DNA of 64,000 bases from Acinetobacter kyonggiensis. Lineage in GTDB: Bacteria > Pseudomonadota > Gammaproteobacteria > Pseudomonadales > Moraxellaceae. The notes beneath the pieces were generated by a model that saw only the letters and a program-made list of their open reading frames with translations, ran no database searches and was not told the DNA's origin. A program made the position numbers and the translations under genes. The stretch lies in assembly GCF_900107285.1 (NCBI RefSeq), contig NZ_FNPK01000012.1:1-64000 (forward strand). Direction: 5' to 3'. Position 1 is the first letter of the stretch; each line of letters begins with the position of its first letter. Of the stretch, positions 39,666 to 48,990 are shown piece after piece.

Positions 39666-41782
39666 TCTTCATCGTCCTCTTCAAATAATTGTCTCATTAA
39701 GTCTGGTTGACTGGTCAAATCCAGATTGCTGCTGTCAGATTGGGATATTTGAGAATTGTCTTGGTTGGGATGGATAGTCCGGATAGAATTGCTGGGTCTG
39801 TTCTGGAGATGTTCCGCACGTTCCACTTGGATAGCTTCTTGTTTATTCTGACGGATATCCCGAGTACGTTGTGCTTTAGAAAGTTGATGAACTCCTACTT
39901 GAGCCTGCCGACTCTGTGCTGCATGAATGATTTTGTCAGTAAAATCCTGCAACTCACTGATGGCTACAGACTTTAGTTGCGAATGCTGTTTTTCAACAGT
40001 TTTGATTGCTTTTTGAATTTGTTCAGCTTCCCACCAGGTCAGATGCTGATATTGACGTGATGCATCACTTAAGTGGGCTTCCCAGTATTCCAATTTATTT
40101 TCATCAAAAAAAACATAAATGGTATTTACTGAGTATGGGTCAAAACCAATCCGCAACTTTTTCGGGCGGGATTTGGTCGTGTTACGAATAAACCAGCCTT
40201 GTTGATGCATTTCCAGACATTGATAGACTAATCCTTTGACTTTAAGTCCTTTGTCACTTAATGAGGCATCGATCCTAGGTAGCAAGCCAACATATAGTGA
40301 TTTGTTATCCACTTGTCTCAACATCCCCGTACGGTGCTGTAGGCCCCACTGCCAGAGTTTAAGGGGTATAGAAGGCAGATCAGTCGGCATATCAGCACTG
40401 CGATCATATTTCGTCAAAACATCAAAATTATTGCGTAATAAGATGCAGCTTAATATGATTTTTCTGAACTCTTCCAAAGTCAGACAAGCTTCTAGCCGAT
40501 AATCATGTCCGCCTTTCTTTTTTTCCTTGAATCCAGAAACAACACCGATATTATCGTAGGATTTAAAGCGTGACTGAATAATTCCGAAAGCCCTCTCCAC
40601 AATACCTTTAGCATCGCTTCGATACGGTGGCGCATTTTCAATTCGAACCGAAAAGTTTTTTTCAAGAAGTTCAATTTGATAGCCAATTAGTTCACCGCGG
40701 TCTGCAAGTATGGCGCTAGGTAAACCATAAATAGGCCAGTCTTCCGGTTGTATTTGCAAGCCGTAACTCTGACAGAATTTCACTTTATCTTGGATTGCGA
40801 CGCTGAGGCATTGTATGGCTGTGTTAAATGAACTGTTTTCCATACCGACATAAAGCCCAGTAATCATCCGGCTGAATACATCGATAACAATATATACGGT
40901 AGGTCTACCAATAATCTGTGATGGATCTCGTGATGATACAAGGTAGATATCCGCAATTGTTGAATCTATCTCATAACGTGCACCAGGACCATTTGCTTGC
41001 TTGGTTGCTGTTGAAGTCAGAGGTTTGTGATCTTTCAGTGTTTTCTGATTCGTCAGAATTTCCTTGGAATTGTTCTTATTTCTGTATCGCGTATTATAAA
41101 AATAATAGAATTGAGCATACGTTGGAATATCTGCGGCTTGCACTTGATGAAAGTGCTTAGAAAATGAATTTTTAAACCGAAGATAAGTTTCGTTAATGGA
41201 TTGTTTTTTGACGGGTAATAAATACTCTTCGATGGCTTTCTTAAAATACAATTCAACCTGTTCAGTGACATTCTTACCTTCACTCGATTCATAGATGCGT
41301 GGTCTACCAATCTTTTTATTACCTATAACTCTTTTTTGGCCTTTTCCACCTGAGTTTTCATAGTCTGGTACCAAAGCATTTATAGTTTGACCACGCTGCC
41401 AGTAACGTCTCAGGAGTCGTAAAATTTTATTAATTGATACCTCTTTTTCCAGATGTATAGTTTTTATTCTTGCTGTTCTAATTTTTGCATTGATAAGAAC
41501 GTGTTCATCATTAATTAGATCTTGAATAATCGAAAAGTTTTCATCTCTTTTTTTGAGTTGAATAGAATCTTCACTCAAGTTTAATCGTTTTAAGTATTCA
41601 TAAGGATCTTGTGCTGGTATTAGGCTTTGATCATCTGAGAGAGTTTGAATTTCCTTGGACAAAATGAGTTCAGGGAATGCATTTTTATTATCAATAGCAA
41701 TCCATACCGTATATTGAGGTAGGAATTTGAGTATTCGGTATTGTGTTGAATTCAAGATGTAAACTGAATTAATTAGTTGCAT
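39662..41782 (-). CDS. tnsB: Tn7 DDE transposase TnsB
   Basis: A 706-residue rve-superfamily transposase that binds repeats at the Tn7 ends and cuts and joins the 3' ends. The ATG at 41782 (MQLINSVYILN) was chosen. With it the catalytic triad falls at D273 (RYEIDSTIAD), D361 (ILADRGEL) and E396 (KGIVERAF), the same numbers as in Tn7 TnsB. The N-terminal DNA-binding part includes LLRRYWQRGQT. The C-terminal tail ends in acidic residues, as in the TnsC-interacting tail of Tn7 TnsB. Overlaps tnsA by 14 bp. Confidence 0.96.
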   Translation of the reverse strand: MQLINSVYILNSTQYRILKFLPQYTVWIAIDNKNAFPELILSKEIQTLSDDQSLIPAQDPYEYLKRLNLSEDSIQLKKRDENFSIIQDLINDEHVLINAKIRTARIKTIHLEKEVSINKILRLLRRYWQRGQTINALVPDYENSGGKGQKRVIGNKKIGRPRIYESSEGKNVTEQVELYFKKAIEEYLLPVKKQSINETYLRFKNSFSKHFHQVQAADIPTYAQFYYFYNTRYRNKNNSKEILTNQKTLKDHKPLTSTATKQANGPGARYEIDSTIADIYLVSSRDPSQIIGRPTVYIVIDVFSRMITGLYVGMENSSFNTAIQCLSVAIQDKVKFCQSYGLQIQPEDWPIYGLPSAILADRGELIGYQIELLEKNFSVRIENAPPYRSDAKGIVERAFGIIQSRFKSYDNIGVVSGFKEKKKGGHDYRLEACLTLEEFRKIILSCILLRNNFDVLTKYDRSADMPTDLPSIPLKLWQWGLQHRTGMLRQVDNKSLYVGLLPRIDASLSDKGLKVKGLVYQCLEMHQQGWFIRNTTKSRPKKLRIGFDPYSVNTIYVFFDENKLEYWEAHLSDASRQYQHLTWWEAEQIQKAIKTVEKQHSQLKSVAISELQDFTDKIIHAAQSRQAQVGVHQLSKAQRTRDIRQNKQEAIQVERAEHLQNRPSNSIRTIHPNQDNSQISQSDSSNLDLTSQPDLMRQLFEEDDEE

Positions 41783-42572
41783 GGATTGTATTCTCATTCT
41801 GGAGCAAATTACTTGCATGAATATCAGAGAGTTTAAGCTCCAAGTATGAAATTTCTAGATTAAATTGCAGTATTCGCAGTGCAAATAGTTTTCTAAACAA
41901 TGCGAGCGTCGTTCCGATACCCATTTTTTGAGTTTGGTCAGTATGGTTACAGAAGAGGATCAATGTGCTTTGAGGATATTGGCTAATTTCTTCCATAAAA
42001 TAAATTGCTTGATCAATCATATGATTTGTTATTTCAAGATCATTTTTTTCTACATACAGCCATTTAATGTTCTCTAGTACCGTAGCAGGAATGTCTTTTT
42101 CAGTAATCAATTTGAAAGGCGTATTGTGCTCTTCTTCCCAGTAGCGACGTTTAATTTCTAATGACTCAATAATATGAGCTTTATTCAGATCTTTGCTGTA
42201 AAGAGTGTCAAGTGCTATAGGAAACTTGCCAAAATCAACTAAAAAATCTGAAGATAGGGTAAACGGTATATAATCAACCGATACCTTGTTCATCCGATAA
42301 CGAGAACAGATAGAGTTAAGATCATAGATATCTAAAGGATAATGTTCGCGAATATCTGTAACTTTCTGATTCCAATCAAGTAGTAAAAAAGTGGATAGCT
42401 CTAGATCAGAAAATAAGTGATGAAGACGTTTACTGACACGGCCTTGTACTCTGTGAGAGCGACCAATTGAACTGAAGTTTTGAACAGTTTTACAAGGTTT
42501 ATAATCGCGTCCATGGCCTTGGCCATACCCTTCCGTTACTAATTCTTCATAGTTTTTTATAATTTTTGCCAT
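41769..42572 (-). CDS. tnsA: Tn7 endonuclease TnsA
   Basis: A 267-residue restriction-like nuclease that cuts the 5' ends of Tn7, making transposition cut-and-paste. The ATG at 42572 (MAKIIKNYEEL) was chosen over an upstream in-frame extension of 48 codons: it matches the Tn7 TnsA start and is preceded by AGGGG. GYGQGHGRDY, GRSHRV and HHLFSDLELSTFL match the family. The likely catalytic residues are present: E58, D109 (SSDFLVD) and K127 (LYSKDL), spaced like E63/D114/K132 of Tn7. Its promoter would overlap the transposon right end. Confidence 0.94.
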   Translation of the reverse strand: MAKIIKNYEELVTEGYGQGHGRDYKPCKTVQNFSSIGRSHRVQGRVSKRLHHLFSDLELSTFLLLDWNQKVTDIREHYPLDIYDLNSICSRYRMNKVSVDYIPFTLSSDFLVDFGKFPIALDTLYSKDLNKAHIIESLEIKRRYWEEEHNTPFKLITEKDIPATVLENIKWLYVEKNDLEITNHMIDQAIYFMEEISQYPQSTLILFCNHTDQTQKMGIGTTLALFRKLFALRILQFNLEISYLELKLSDIHASNLLQNENTIHATN

Positions 42573-42641
42573 ACAGAAGACCCCTGTGGGTTTTGGTTGA
42601 TAATTAATCGTATCTGAAGGGGGGTAACTTTGTATTTGGCA

Positions 42642-42677
42642 AAAAGATACAAACTTAAATACATTTATACACAAACA
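42642..42677 (-). repeat. Tn7-like right-end site next to tnsA
   Basis: GATACAAACTTAAATAC followed by ...TATACACA at 42646-42673. It matches the terminal part of the end near glmS (GATACAAACTTAATTATAC ... AACACA at 43321-43346). It begins 74 bp upstream of the tnsA start, as for a Tn7 right end that overlaps the tns promoter, so TnsB binding here could repress tnsA. Only one clear copy of the motif is visible; a second (TAACTTTGTATTTG) is weak. Confidence 0.6.
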
Positions 42678-42729
42678 AAATTTTATGATTTTAATTATAT
42701 TATTTATATAATTCAATAACTTAAGTTTT

Positions 42730-42753
42730 AATTGGGTATTTTAATACTCAATT
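42730..42753. promoter_or_regulatory. Palindrome upstream of tnsA
   Basis: AATTGGGTATT-TT-AATACTCAATT, two 11-bp arms matching at 10 positions. It lies 158 bp upstream of tnsA, outside the right-end-like site. It could be an operator or a hairpin. Nothing in the window identifies a regulator for it. Confidence 0.4.
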
Positions 42754-42853
42754 AATGGACTTGGGAAACATTATTGATAGGCTAAATCATCCACCACACG
42801 TCTTAGTGAGCATAGTTCCTTCTTAATCTAATTATACTTTTATGACTAAATAC

Positions 42854-43346
42854 TGTGCCTAATTATGGGAATTTAATTAAGTTTGTTTAATTTTTTATCC
42901 TAAGTTATTGATATTTTGAATTCATTATTTTTTAATTTTAAAATTAAGTTTGTATGTAAATTTTATATATTAAATTATGAGCAAAATTAAGTTTGTTTGC
43001 AGATTTCCATCATTTGAAAACACGATTTTTTGCTCAGAAAGGCAAAGATCAACTTAAATAAGAATGATATTTTCAAGGGAAATTTAAAAAACTGATACTT
43101 TTTGAATGTTAAATAAGAGTTTTATATAGATATATATTATTGAATATATTGTATTTTTAATAAAAACTTTGTTTTTGTAGCATGGGGGTAATTTAGATTG
43201 TTTTATATTAAAAAACCTTTAGATCTGGCAGAGAACTACCATACCTAAAGGGTTAGATTTGCTGTTTTCTTATTTTATCAATATACAAAATAAAATAATT
43301 AAATCTAAACTTAATTATTTGATACAAACTTAATTATACGAACACA
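42854..43346. mobile_element. Possible mini-Tn7-like element or second end pair
   Basis: Three spaced direct copies of AATTAAGTTTGT (42875-42886, 42942-42953, 42985-42996), as in a Tn7 left end, face two closely spaced inverted copies (TAAACTTAATTA at 43306, ACAAACTTAATTA at 43324) plus a degenerate one at 43284, as in a Tn7 right end. The right side ends ...ACACA at 43346. The left border is unclear: TGTGCC at 42854 or TATGGG at 42864. No target duplication could be confirmed, and the roughly 300 bp inside carry no gene. Confidence 0.45.
43284..43346 (+). repeat. Tn7-like right end at attTn7
   Basis: Three tandem motifs about 20 bp apart (TACAAAATAAAATAATT; TAAACTTAATTATTTG; TACAAACTTAATTATAC) lead to a terminal ACACA at 43342-43346. 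Overlapping, same-orientation TnsB sites are the hallmark of Tn7 right ends. The end lies 28 bp from the glmS stop codon, so a 5-bp duplication (43347-43351, ACATT) would be centred about 26 bp from the stop, agreeing with classical attTn7 insertion. Confidence 0.75.
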
Positions 43347-43410
43347 ACATTTAAACTGACCTTTTGATCCGAAGTTATTCTACAGTGACTGATTTTGCCA
43401 GATTACGCGG
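43347..43410 (-). other. attTn7: TnsD target in the 3' end of glmS
   Basis: The last codons of glmS (ending ...AKSVTVE) are the conserved sequence recognised by TnsD, with insertion about 25 bp downstream. The junction at 43346/43347 lies exactly there. The glmS stop is intact, so insertion did not harm the gene. Confidence 0.8.
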
Positions 43411-45213
43411 CTGGTCAACATCAGTACCACGCAGTACAGCCACATGGTAAGACAGCAATTGAACGGGGATGCTGTAAACAATCGGCGCAAGAATAGGGCT
43501 GATACTCGGAATATGAACCACGTGTTGACGGTCTTTTCCTTTAATACCACTGTTTTCATCGGCAAAGACAAATAGCTCTCCGCCTCGGGCTTGGACTTCT
43601 TCCATATTCGATTTCAGCTTATCCAGCATGTCATCTTGCGGTGCAAGAATGACCACAGGCATATCATTATCGACCAGTGCAAGCGGCCCATGTTTGAGTT
43701 CACCTGCTGCATAGCCTTCAGCATGAATATAAGAAATCTCTTTCAGCTTTAATGCACCTTCAAGCGCAATCGGGAATTCTGTGCCACGACCTAGGAATAG
43801 GCAATGTTGTTTTTCAACAAACAATTCAGACAAACGTAAAATATCTTTATTTTGCTGCAAGGTATCTAAAATAACTTTTGGCGTATGCCATAGATCAGTA
43901 ATGATGGTCGTCATTTTTTCAACAGCAATACTTTGCTTCACTTGACCAATTTTTAAAACCAACAGCATTAGTGCGGCAAGCTGCGTGGTAAATGCTTTGG
44001 TTGAGGCTACCCCAATTTCAGGTCCAGCCAAAGTCAGTAAACTATGTTTGGTTTCACGCACCATTGAAGAGGTGGCTACATTACAAATGGTCATGGTGAC
44101 AATGTTTAAATTTTTTGCCAGCGCACGTTGTTGGGTATCACGCAGCGCGGCTAAAGTATCGGCAGTTTCACCTGATTGAGAAATACAGATATACAGGGTG
44201 TGATTGACAATGACCGGTGTGCGATAGCGGAATTCACTGGCAATTTCCACCTGACAAGGTAAATCAATCAGTTGTTCAAACCAATATTTTGCAATCATCC
44301 CTGCATGGTAGCTAGTACCACAGGCAATGATTTGTATTTGTTGAATGCTTTTAAAATCGGCAACTGCTTCGGCTAAGAAATCGGCACGTAATGCATTGCT
44401 ATTGAGCGCTTGGGAAATGGTTTGTTGAATTGCTTCGGGTTGCTCATAAATTTCTTTGAGCATGTAATGTTTATATTCGCCTTTAGATACCGTACTCACG
44501 GTTGCATCTAATTCTTTCACAGGACGCTGAACCAATTGACCTTCAACAAAGACTTCAATGCTGCTACGGGTTAAGCGTGCGATATCACCTTCTTCGAGGT
44601 AAATAAAACGATTCGTGATCGGCAATAAAGCCAATTGGTCAGAGCTAATAAAGTTTTCGCCAATACCCACACCAATCACCAGTGGCGAGCCTTCACGAAC
44701 CGTGATCAATTCATCTGGATGATCTGTATGCACGATTCCGAGTGCATAAGCCCCTTTAAGTTGTGGAACCACTTGTTGCACAGCGGTTAAAAGACTAGAC
44801 GTCGATTTTAGGGCATCATTGATTAAATGCGCGACAACTTCAGTATCCGTTTGCGAGGTGAAAACATAACCGAGGGACTCAAGATTATCTTTGAGTTCTT
44901 GATAGTTCTCAATGATACCGTTATGTACTACTGCAACTGTACCCGAAATATGCGGATGGGCATTATTTTCAGTCGGTTTGCCATGTGTTGCCCAACGTGT
45001 ATGGGCAATGCCTAATGAACCTTCGATATTTGCTTCATTGACTGCGTGTTCTAAATTGACCACTTTACCGACACGACGTTCGCGTAAAACTTGGCCTTGA
45101 TTAATCAGCGCAACACCTGCTGAATCATAGCCACGGTATTCAAGGCGTTTAAGACCTTCAATTAAAATATTGATAATATTACGTTCAGCAACGCCACCAA
45201 CAATTCCGCACAT
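43375..45213 (-). CDS. glmS: Glutamine-fructose-6-phosphate aminotransferase
   Basis: A 612-residue enzyme making glucosamine-6-phosphate for peptidoglycan, lipid A and UDP-GlcNAc. The N-terminal Ntn glutaminase domain begins MCGIVGG (Cys nucleophile after Met removal) and has RWATHGKPT. Two SIS isomerase domains follow (ACGTSYHAG, CISQSGETADT, LGRGTEFPIALEGALKLKEI). SD AAGAGGA lies before the ATG. Its 3' end is the Tn7 target. Confidence 0.98.
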   Translation of the reverse strand: MCGIVGGVAERNIINILIEGLKRLEYRGYDSAGVALINQGQVLRERRVGKVVNLEHAVNEANIEGSLGIAHTRWATHGKPTENNAHPHISGTVAVVHNGIIENYQELKDNLESLGYVFTSQTDTEVVAHLINDALKSTSSLLTAVQQVVPQLKGAYALGIVHTDHPDELITVREGSPLVIGVGIGENFISSDQLALLPITNRFIYLEEGDIARLTRSSIEVFVEGQLVQRPVKELDATVSTVSKGEYKHYMLKEIYEQPEAIQQTISQALNSNALRADFLAEAVADFKSIQQIQIIACGTSYHAGMIAKYWFEQLIDLPCQVEIASEFRYRTPVIVNHTLYICISQSGETADTLAALRDTQQRALAKNLNIVTMTICNVATSSMVRETKHSLLTLAGPEIGVASTKAFTTQLAALMLLVLKIGQVKQSIAVEKMTTIITDLWHTPKVILDTLQQNKDILRLSELFVEKQHCLFLGRGTEFPIALEGALKLKEISYIHAEGYAAGELKHGPLALVDNDMPVVILAPQDDMLDKLKSNMEEVQARGGELFVFADENSGIKGKDRQHVVHIPSISPILAPIVYSIPVQLLSYHVAVLRGTDVDQPRNLAKSVTVE

Positions 45214-45225
45214 ATTTAAATCCTC

Positions 45226-46590
45226 TTATTTTTCCACTTTTTGGGGGCGTTGATAGTTTTCTTTGGCCACTTGTTTTGAACGCTCGAAAGCTAAACTATT
45301 TTCTGCAACATCACGGGTAATCACCGATCCAGCACCAACCGTTGCACCATTGCCAATATGGACTGGGGCAACCAGTGAGCTATTTGAACCGATAAAAGCG
45401 CAATCGCCAATAATGGTTTTAAACTTATTTGCACCGTCGTAGTTACAGGTGATCGTACCTGCACCAATATTTGAACCTGCACCGACTTCAGCATCACCTA
45501 AATAAGTGAAGTGATTGGCTTTAGAACCTAGACCAATACTGGAGTTTTTCACTTCAACGAAGTTACCAATATGTACGTCATTGGCAAGTTTAGCGCCAGG
45601 GCGTAAACGTGAAAATGGTCCAATTTGGGCATTTTCACCGACAATGGCATGATCAAAAATGCTATAGGGTTGTACTTTGGTGCCTGCGGCAATTTTACTG
45701 TTTTTAATCACGCAACCTGCACCAATTTCGACATGATCACCAAATTCACAATCACCTTCAATGATCACGTTGATGTCAATACGAACATCTTGACCGACGC
45801 TTAAATGGCCACGTAAATCAAAACGTGCAGGGTCTATTAAATGTACGCCTTGCTGCATCAGTTTTTTGGCTTGGTTGTTTTGGAATTCACGTTCCAGCGT
45901 TGCCAGTTGCACGCGGTCGTTGACCCCTTCAACTTCAAAAGCCAATTCTGGTTCAACCGAAGCCACGCTTAAACCATCGGCAATCGCCATGGCAATAATA
46001 TCGGTTAGGTAATATTCACCTTGCGCATTTTCATTGGACAGTTTGGGTAACCATTCATGCAATTTGGCATTGTTGACGCAGTAAATACCCGTATTAAACT
46101 CTTTAATTTTGCGTTGTTCATCGCTGGCATCTTTATGCTCAACAATGGCTTGAATTTCACCATTTTTACGCACAATACGCCCATAACCTGTGGCATCATC
46201 AACCGTCAGGGTCACAATGCCAATCCCCGTTTCTGTAGAGGCTTGCAGCAATTTTCTTAAGGTCGCCTCAGTGATACACGGCACGTCACCCGAGAGGATC
46301 AGCGATACGCCATCCGTAGGTAACACGGGCAAAGTCACTTTCACAGCATGACCTGTACCGAGTTGTTCGGCTTGTTCAACCCATTCTACATTTTCTTGGG
46401 AAAATACTTGTTGAACCAGATTTCCACCATGACCATAGATGGTAATAATATTTGCTGCATTGAGTTTTTTTGCAGTTTCAATCACATGTCCCAATAAAGG
46501 ACGTCCTGCAAGAGGTTGTAATACTTTTGGTAAAGTTGAACGCATACGTGTTCCTTTACCTGCAGCAAGAATAATAACGTTAGTAGACAT
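45226..46590 (-). CDS. glmU: Bifunctional GlcN-1-P acetyltransferase/GlcNAc-1-P uridyltransferase
   Basis: A 454-residue enzyme completing UDP-GlcNAc. The N-terminal uridyltransferase has [18 protein letters not shown]; the C-terminal left-handed beta-helix acetyltransferase has [23 protein letters not shown] and a conserved end. The ATG at 46590 (MSTNVIIL) was chosen over one two codons upstream. It lies 12 bp before glmS, so the two are cotranscribed. Confidence 0.98.
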   Translation of the reverse strand: MSTNVIILAAGKGTRMRSTLPKVLQPLAGRPLLGHVIETAKKLNAANIITIYGHGGNLVQQVFSQENVEWVEQAEQLGTGHAVKVTLPVLPTDGVSLILSGDVPCITEATLRKLLQASTETGIGIVTLTVDDATGYGRIVRKNGEIQAIVEHKDASDEQRKIKEFNTGIYCVNNAKLHEWLPKLSNENAQGEYYLTDIIAMAIADGLSVASVEPELAFEVEGVNDRVQLATLEREFQNNQAKKLMQQGVHLIDPARFDLRGHLSVGQDVRIDINVIIEGDCEFGDHVEIGAGCVIKNSKIAAGTKVQPYSIFDHAIVGENAQIGPFSRLRPGAKLANDVHIGNFVEVKNSSIGLGSKANHFTYLGDAEVGAGSNIGAGTITCNYDGANKFKTIIGDCAFIGSNSSLVAPVHIGNGATVGAGSVITRDVAENSLAFERSKQVAKENYQRPQKVEK

Positions 46591-46612
46591 ATGCAATCCT
46601 ACAAGTTTTAGC

Positions 46613-47140
46613 TTAGCTTAAGCCAATCACAAAATATAAATAAATGCAGATGCAGAGTGCGGCCCAAATGCCAGCGATAATATCATCCAGCATAATGCCG
46701 AAACCACCACCAACTTGACGATCAATCACGCTGATAGGCCAAGGTTTCCATACATCAAACAAACGAAATAAAGCAAATCCAATCAAGACCCAATACCAGT
46801 TCATGACCCCTAAATAAATGAGCGGTAAAAAGGTAATCGATTGTCCAGCAAACTCATCCCAAACAATACGCCCATCATCATGAACCCCCATCACTTTAGC
46901 AGTTTGCCCGCAAATATAGATGCCAACAACAGACATAAGAATTATAGCCAATGTGGCGTTTAAAAACCCCAGTGCCAGCCAAATTGGAATAAACAGCAAT
47001 GCGAAAGCAGAACCAAAGGTGCCCGGTGCTTTTGGCAGCAGTCCAGAACCAAATCCAACACCGCAAAACACGATACAGCGGTTGAACCAAGCCATGTTTT
47101 TAAAATTGATTGCGGGTTTATGCAAAGTGTTGGTATCCAT
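46613..47140 (-). CDS. pgpA: Phosphatidylglycerophosphatase A
   Basis: About 175 residues with four hydrophobic segments. Motifs of Pgp[19 protein letters not shown], the metal-binding WDEFAGQ, and [12 protein letters not shown]. It dephosphorylates PGP to phosphatidylglycerol in the inner membrane. The start is uncertain: ATG at 47140 (MDTNTLHKP) overlaps thiL by 23 bp. A longer frame (to 47176) and a shorter one (MAWFNR) are possible, and none has a clear ribosome-binding site. Confidence 0.92.
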   Translation of the reverse strand: MDTNTLHKPAINFKNMAWFNRCIVFCGVGFGSGLLPKAPGTFGSAFALLFIPIWLALGFLNATLAIILMSVVGIYICGQTAKVMGVHDDGRIVWDEFAGQSITFLPLIYLGVMNWYWVLIGFALFRLFDVWKPWPISVIDRQVGGGFGIMLDDIIAGIWAALCICIYLYFVIGLS

Positions 47141-48035
47141 GAAATTGTAATGGATAGTGTGCACCATCCAGCTCAAAAGTTAATCCCTTTTGTTTGGTAA
47201 TTTGTCCAATAATCGTAATATTAATATCTAATTTTTGTTGCAAAAGTTTATCGTAATTTTGTGGGCTGATGGTAAAACATAATTCGTAATCATCGCCACC
47301 CGCTAAAGCGTGATGCCATTGTTTTTCTTGAGGTAAAATATGAAGTGCTTCACTTATTGGAAGTTTGTCTAATTGAATTTGAGCACCGACATGAGATGCT
47401 TTGAGAATATGACCTAAATCTTGGGCTAAACCATCCGATACATCAATCATGCCTGAGGCTAAGCCTTTAAGCTGTTGTCCGAGTTGACAGCGCGGTGTCG
47501 GGTAATCCAAACGCTTTTGTAGTACATGACCGAGATGCTGTAAAGCAAAAGCAGCATCACCAACGTGCCCACTGACACAAATATAGTCACCTATTTGCGC
47601 ACCTGAACGTGTTACGGCTTGACCCGATTCAACCCAACCTAGTGCGGTCACTGAAAGAGTGAGGTGTGGACTTTGCGTGGTATCACCACCAATTAAACTG
47701 ACGCCAAATTGATCGCAACAATCATATAAACCCTGACTAAAGCCTTTGAGCCAGTCATGATCAATTTGGGGTAAGCTCAAGGCCAGTAAAATGCTGTGCG
47801 GTTTGGCCCCCATTGCGGCAATATCGGATAAATTGACGGCAACAGATTTCCAGCCAATGGCATGCGGAGTGGTGTCTAAAGGGAAATGTCGACCGGCAAC
47901 CAAAGTATCGGCACAGATGACCAATTGTTGGTTGGGTGGGGGGGTGAGCAAGGCTGAGTCATCACCGACACCTAAGTCGACAGCATTTCGATTCTGTCGA
48001 TTGAAATAAGTGTCAATGATGGAAAACTCAGCCAT
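47118..48035 (-). CDS. thiL: Thiamine-monophosphate kinase
   Basis: A 305-residue ATP-dependent kinase that makes thiamine pyrophosphate. N-terminal LGVGDDSALL (metal-binding Asp pair), VNLSDIAAMGAKPHSILLAL, GGDTTQS and IDVSDGLAQDLGHIL are family motifs. It lies in the nusB-thiL-pgpA order common in gammaproteobacteria. Confidence 0.97.
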   Translation of the reverse strand: MAEFSIIDTYFNRQNRNAVDLGVGDDSALLTPPPNQQLVICADTLVAGRHFPLDTTPHAIGWKSVAVNLSDIAAMGAKPHSILLALSLPQIDHDWLKGFSQGLYDCCDQFGVSLIGGDTTQSPHLTLSVTALGWVESGQAVTRSGAQIGDYICVSGHVGDAAFALQHLGHVLQKRLDYPTPRCQLGQQLKGLASGMIDVSDGLAQDLGHILKASHVGAQIQLDKLPISEALHILPQEKQWHHALAGGDDYELCFTISPQNYDKLLQQKLDINITIIGQITKQKGLTFELDGAHYPLQFHGYQHFA

Positions 48036-48055
48036 ACAACAAATCTACTGAAAAA

Positions 48056-48505
48056 TTAGTCGGCTTGTTGCTTTTCTGCTGCACGTAAGCTGGTTGCTAA
48101 ACGGTCTAATACACCATTGATGTATTTATGGCTGTCAGCACCACCAAAGTGTTTAGCAAGCTCAATGGACTCATCTAGAACAACGCGATATGGAATTTCA
48201 AGATGATCTTTGAGTTCATATGCGCCTAGACGAAGTGCTGCCAGCTCAACACCATCTAAGGCATTAAGCTCACGGTCAAGCACAGGGATTAGGAGCGCAT
48301 CCAATGCTTCATGATTGGCAACCACTTGAGTTAACAATTCATGATAATAGCCGAGATCCACTTTGTGCATGGCATTTTCCACACGCGTACGTGCTTCAAT
48401 CTCATGGACGGGATTGTGGCTCATCTGCCATTCATAAATTCCTTGTACAGCAAAGCGACGTGCTTTACGTTTCGCTGCATAAGTAGCTTGAAGTGTTTGC
48501 GACAT
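48056..48505 (-). CDS. nusB: Transcription antitermination factor NusB
   Basis: A 149-residue all-helical protein that binds boxA RNA with NusE for rRNA antitermination. [18 protein letters not shown] at the N-terminus and the C-terminal [26 protein letters not shown] are diagnostic. It lies 3 bp after ribH and 20 bp before thiL. Confidence 0.97.
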   Translation of the reverse strand: MSQTLQATYAAKRKARRFAVQGIYEWQMSHNPVHEIEARTRVENAMHKVDLGYYHELLTQVVANHEALDALLIPVLDRELNALDGVELAALRLGAYELKDHLEIPYRVVLDESIELAKHFGGADSHKYINGVLDRLATSLRAAEKQQAD

Positions 48506-48508
48506 GCT

Positions 48509-48979
48509 TTAAATAGCCTTTAACAAGTTAACCATTTCAATTGCAGTAAGGGCAGCTTCGCCACCTTTATTACCTGCTTTTGTACCAGAGCGTTCAATCG
48601 CTTGTTCAATACTATCCGTAGTAAGTACACCGTTAATCACTGGTAAGCCAGTATCTAGACCAACAACGCCTAAACCTTTAGCGCATTCACCAGCAACAAA
48701 ATCAAAGTGAGGTGTGCTGCCACGAATCACAGCACCCAGTGCAATGATCGCATCAAAACGATCTGAAGCGGCAAGTTTTTTTGCAACCACAGGAAGTTCC
48801 CATGCGCCCGGTGCATGAACAACGGTAATATTATCCTCTGATACACCATGACGTTTCAATGTATCAATTGCACCTTCTAATAGATGTTCGACCACAAAGC
48901 TATTAAAACGGCCCACTAAAATCGCGTAACGGCCTTCGCTCGCGAGATGTAACATACCTTCAATACGGCGAACTGCCAT
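48509..48979 (-). CDS. ribH: 6,7-dimethyl-8-ribityllumazine synthase
   Basis: A 156-residue lumazine synthase, penultimate step of riboflavin synthesis. Motifs: [47 protein letters not shown] (catalytic His) and [12 protein letters not shown]. It lies 11 bp after ribBA and joins riboflavin synthesis to the nusB-thiL-pgpA genes. Confidence 0.97.
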   Translation of the reverse strand: MAVRRIEGMLHLASEGRYAILVGRFNSFVVEHLLEGAIDTLKRHGVSEDNITVVHAPGAWELPVVAKKLAASDRFDAIIALGAVIRGSTPHFDFVAGECAKGLGVVGLDTGLPVINGVLTTDSIEQAIERSGTKAGNKGGEAALTAIEMVNLLKAI

Positions 48980-48990
48980 AGCAACCTCGA

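Larger units (their letters stand above)
34807..42677. mobile_element. Tn7-like transposon core, tnsABCDE without visible cargo or left end
   Basis: All five Tn7 genes lie in canonical order A-B-C-D-E reading leftward away from glmS, with overlaps or gaps of at most 24 bp. The proteins resemble classical Tn7 rather than CRISPR-associated or Tn6022-type relatives. A right-end-like repeat sits just upstream of tnsA (about 42642-42677). On the other side, tnsE ends only 170 bp from pgm, and I find no inverted copy of the end repeat there, so the left end and cargo are missing, diverged or outside the window. Confidence 0.85.
42573..43374. other. Gene-free region between tnsA and glmS
   Basis: About 800 very AT-rich base pairs with no gene. 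They hold a right-end-like site near tnsA (42642-42677), a palindrome (42730-42753), three direct copies of AATTAAGTTTGT (42875, 42942, 42985), and at the glmS side two or three copies of the same motif in the opposite orientation (43284-43336). In a simple Tn7 insertion only one right end of 100-200 bp would be expected here. Confidence 0.7.

Noticed and set aside
42180..42260. Apparent loss of the catalytic Lys in TnsA (ALD where Tn7 has QVK)
   Set aside because: Aligning without gaps from D109 puts a Lys (K127 in LYSKDL) exactly 18 residues on, the Tn7 D114-K132 spacing, so the triad is probably intact.
34807..42677. CRISPR-associated transposon (CAST) or Tn6022/AbaR-type element
   Set aside because: No cas genes are present; TnsD and TnsE are of classical Tn7 size and type, and the site is glmS, not comM.
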